Part shown: positions 7,280 to 7,455 of the stretch, one piece after another | Layout: each line of letters begins with the position of its first letter | Numbering within the stretch: the first letter of the stretch is position 1 | Source: a bacterium | GTDB lineage: Bacteria; Cyanobacteriota; Sericytochromatia; S15B-MN24; VGJW01 | NCBI GenBank assembly: GCA_021790035.1 | Contig: JAJYIO010000116.1 | Location: 1-7,455, forward strand | Length of the DNA: 7,455 nucleotides | Direction of reading: 5' to 3' | Notes under the pieces: generated by a model | Databases searched by the model: none | What the model saw: only the letters and a program-made list of their open reading frames with translations | What the model was told of the DNA's origin: nothing | Translations under genes and position numbers: made by a program

Positions 7280-7455
7280 CCTGAATCTCAATCAAAGGCC
7301 GGAACCAGAGGCGCTGTACAACGAACCAGCCTGGGCCCGCAGCCACCGCCCGAGCGCAGCGAGCAAGCCCTGGAGAACCGAGCCACCGGAAGTTCCATGC
7401 CTTTGCTCATTGTACCGCCATTGGGCTCGAGCGAAAGACGAGATGAGGTCACCAG
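7280..7455. other. Right-edge region upstream of nadA, no gene assignable
   Basis: These bases carry less third-position G/C bias than the real genes, and no open frame here resembles a known protein. Two minus-strand frames are open from the window edge: one ends at a stop at 7288 (about 56 codons) and one at 7292 (54 codons, with a plausible amphipathic stretch LLAALGRWLRAQ). Either could be the tail of a gene lying beyond the edge, upstream of nadA. On the plus strand an ATG at 7397, preceded by GGAAG, opens a frame that runs off the edge (M-P-L-L-I-V-P-P) and could begin a gene divergent from nadA. TACAAT appears on the minus strand at about 7410-7415 as a -10-like hexamer without a convincing -35 partner. 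None of these is strong enough to call as a gene. Confidence 0.4.

Overview
This is a GC-rich bacterial window holding four complete or nearly complete ordinary genes and the tail of a fifth. No mobile element, CRISPR array, tRNA or rRNA was seen. The real genes show strong G/C preference at third codon positions, which also produces very long open frames on their opposite strands. The sequence alone does not fix the organism. A secreted two-domain M16 peptidase with an N-terminal signal peptide, bacterial MutM, and NadA plus NadB (the aspartate route to NAD) fit a free-living high-GC bacterium, and I would not go further than that.

Layout, left to right. Bases 1-705 (+) are the C-terminal part of a SpoIIE/RsbU-type PP2C serine phosphatase whose start lies outside the window. 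A short gap (706-808) leads to an exported M16 zinc metallopeptidase (809-3520, +) built from an active half with an HxxEH motif and a second half in which that motif has decayed. A 203-base gap follows. It contains a strong terminator-like hairpin, then a run of four smaller hairpins, then a -10-like hexamer. Next is mutM/fpg (3724-4593, +), encoding the DNA glycosylase for oxidised purines.

The right half runs the other way. nadA (quinolinate synthase, 6277-7236, -) and nadB (L-aspartate oxidase, 4653-6239, -) form a two-gene operon transcribed nadA then nadB, converging on mutM across a 59-base gap. NadB oxidises aspartate to iminoaspartate, and NadA condenses this with dihydroxyacetone phosphate to quinolinate. 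The third enzyme, NadC, is not in this window. The last 219 bases (7237-7455) are a nadA leader with a hairpin, plus sequence that I cannot assign to a gene.

I did not find a convincing undescribed system. The points most worth checking are the hairpin cluster in front of mutM, a possible leaderless mutM transcript, a roughly 16-residue insertion in MutM, and the choice of the nadB start codon.
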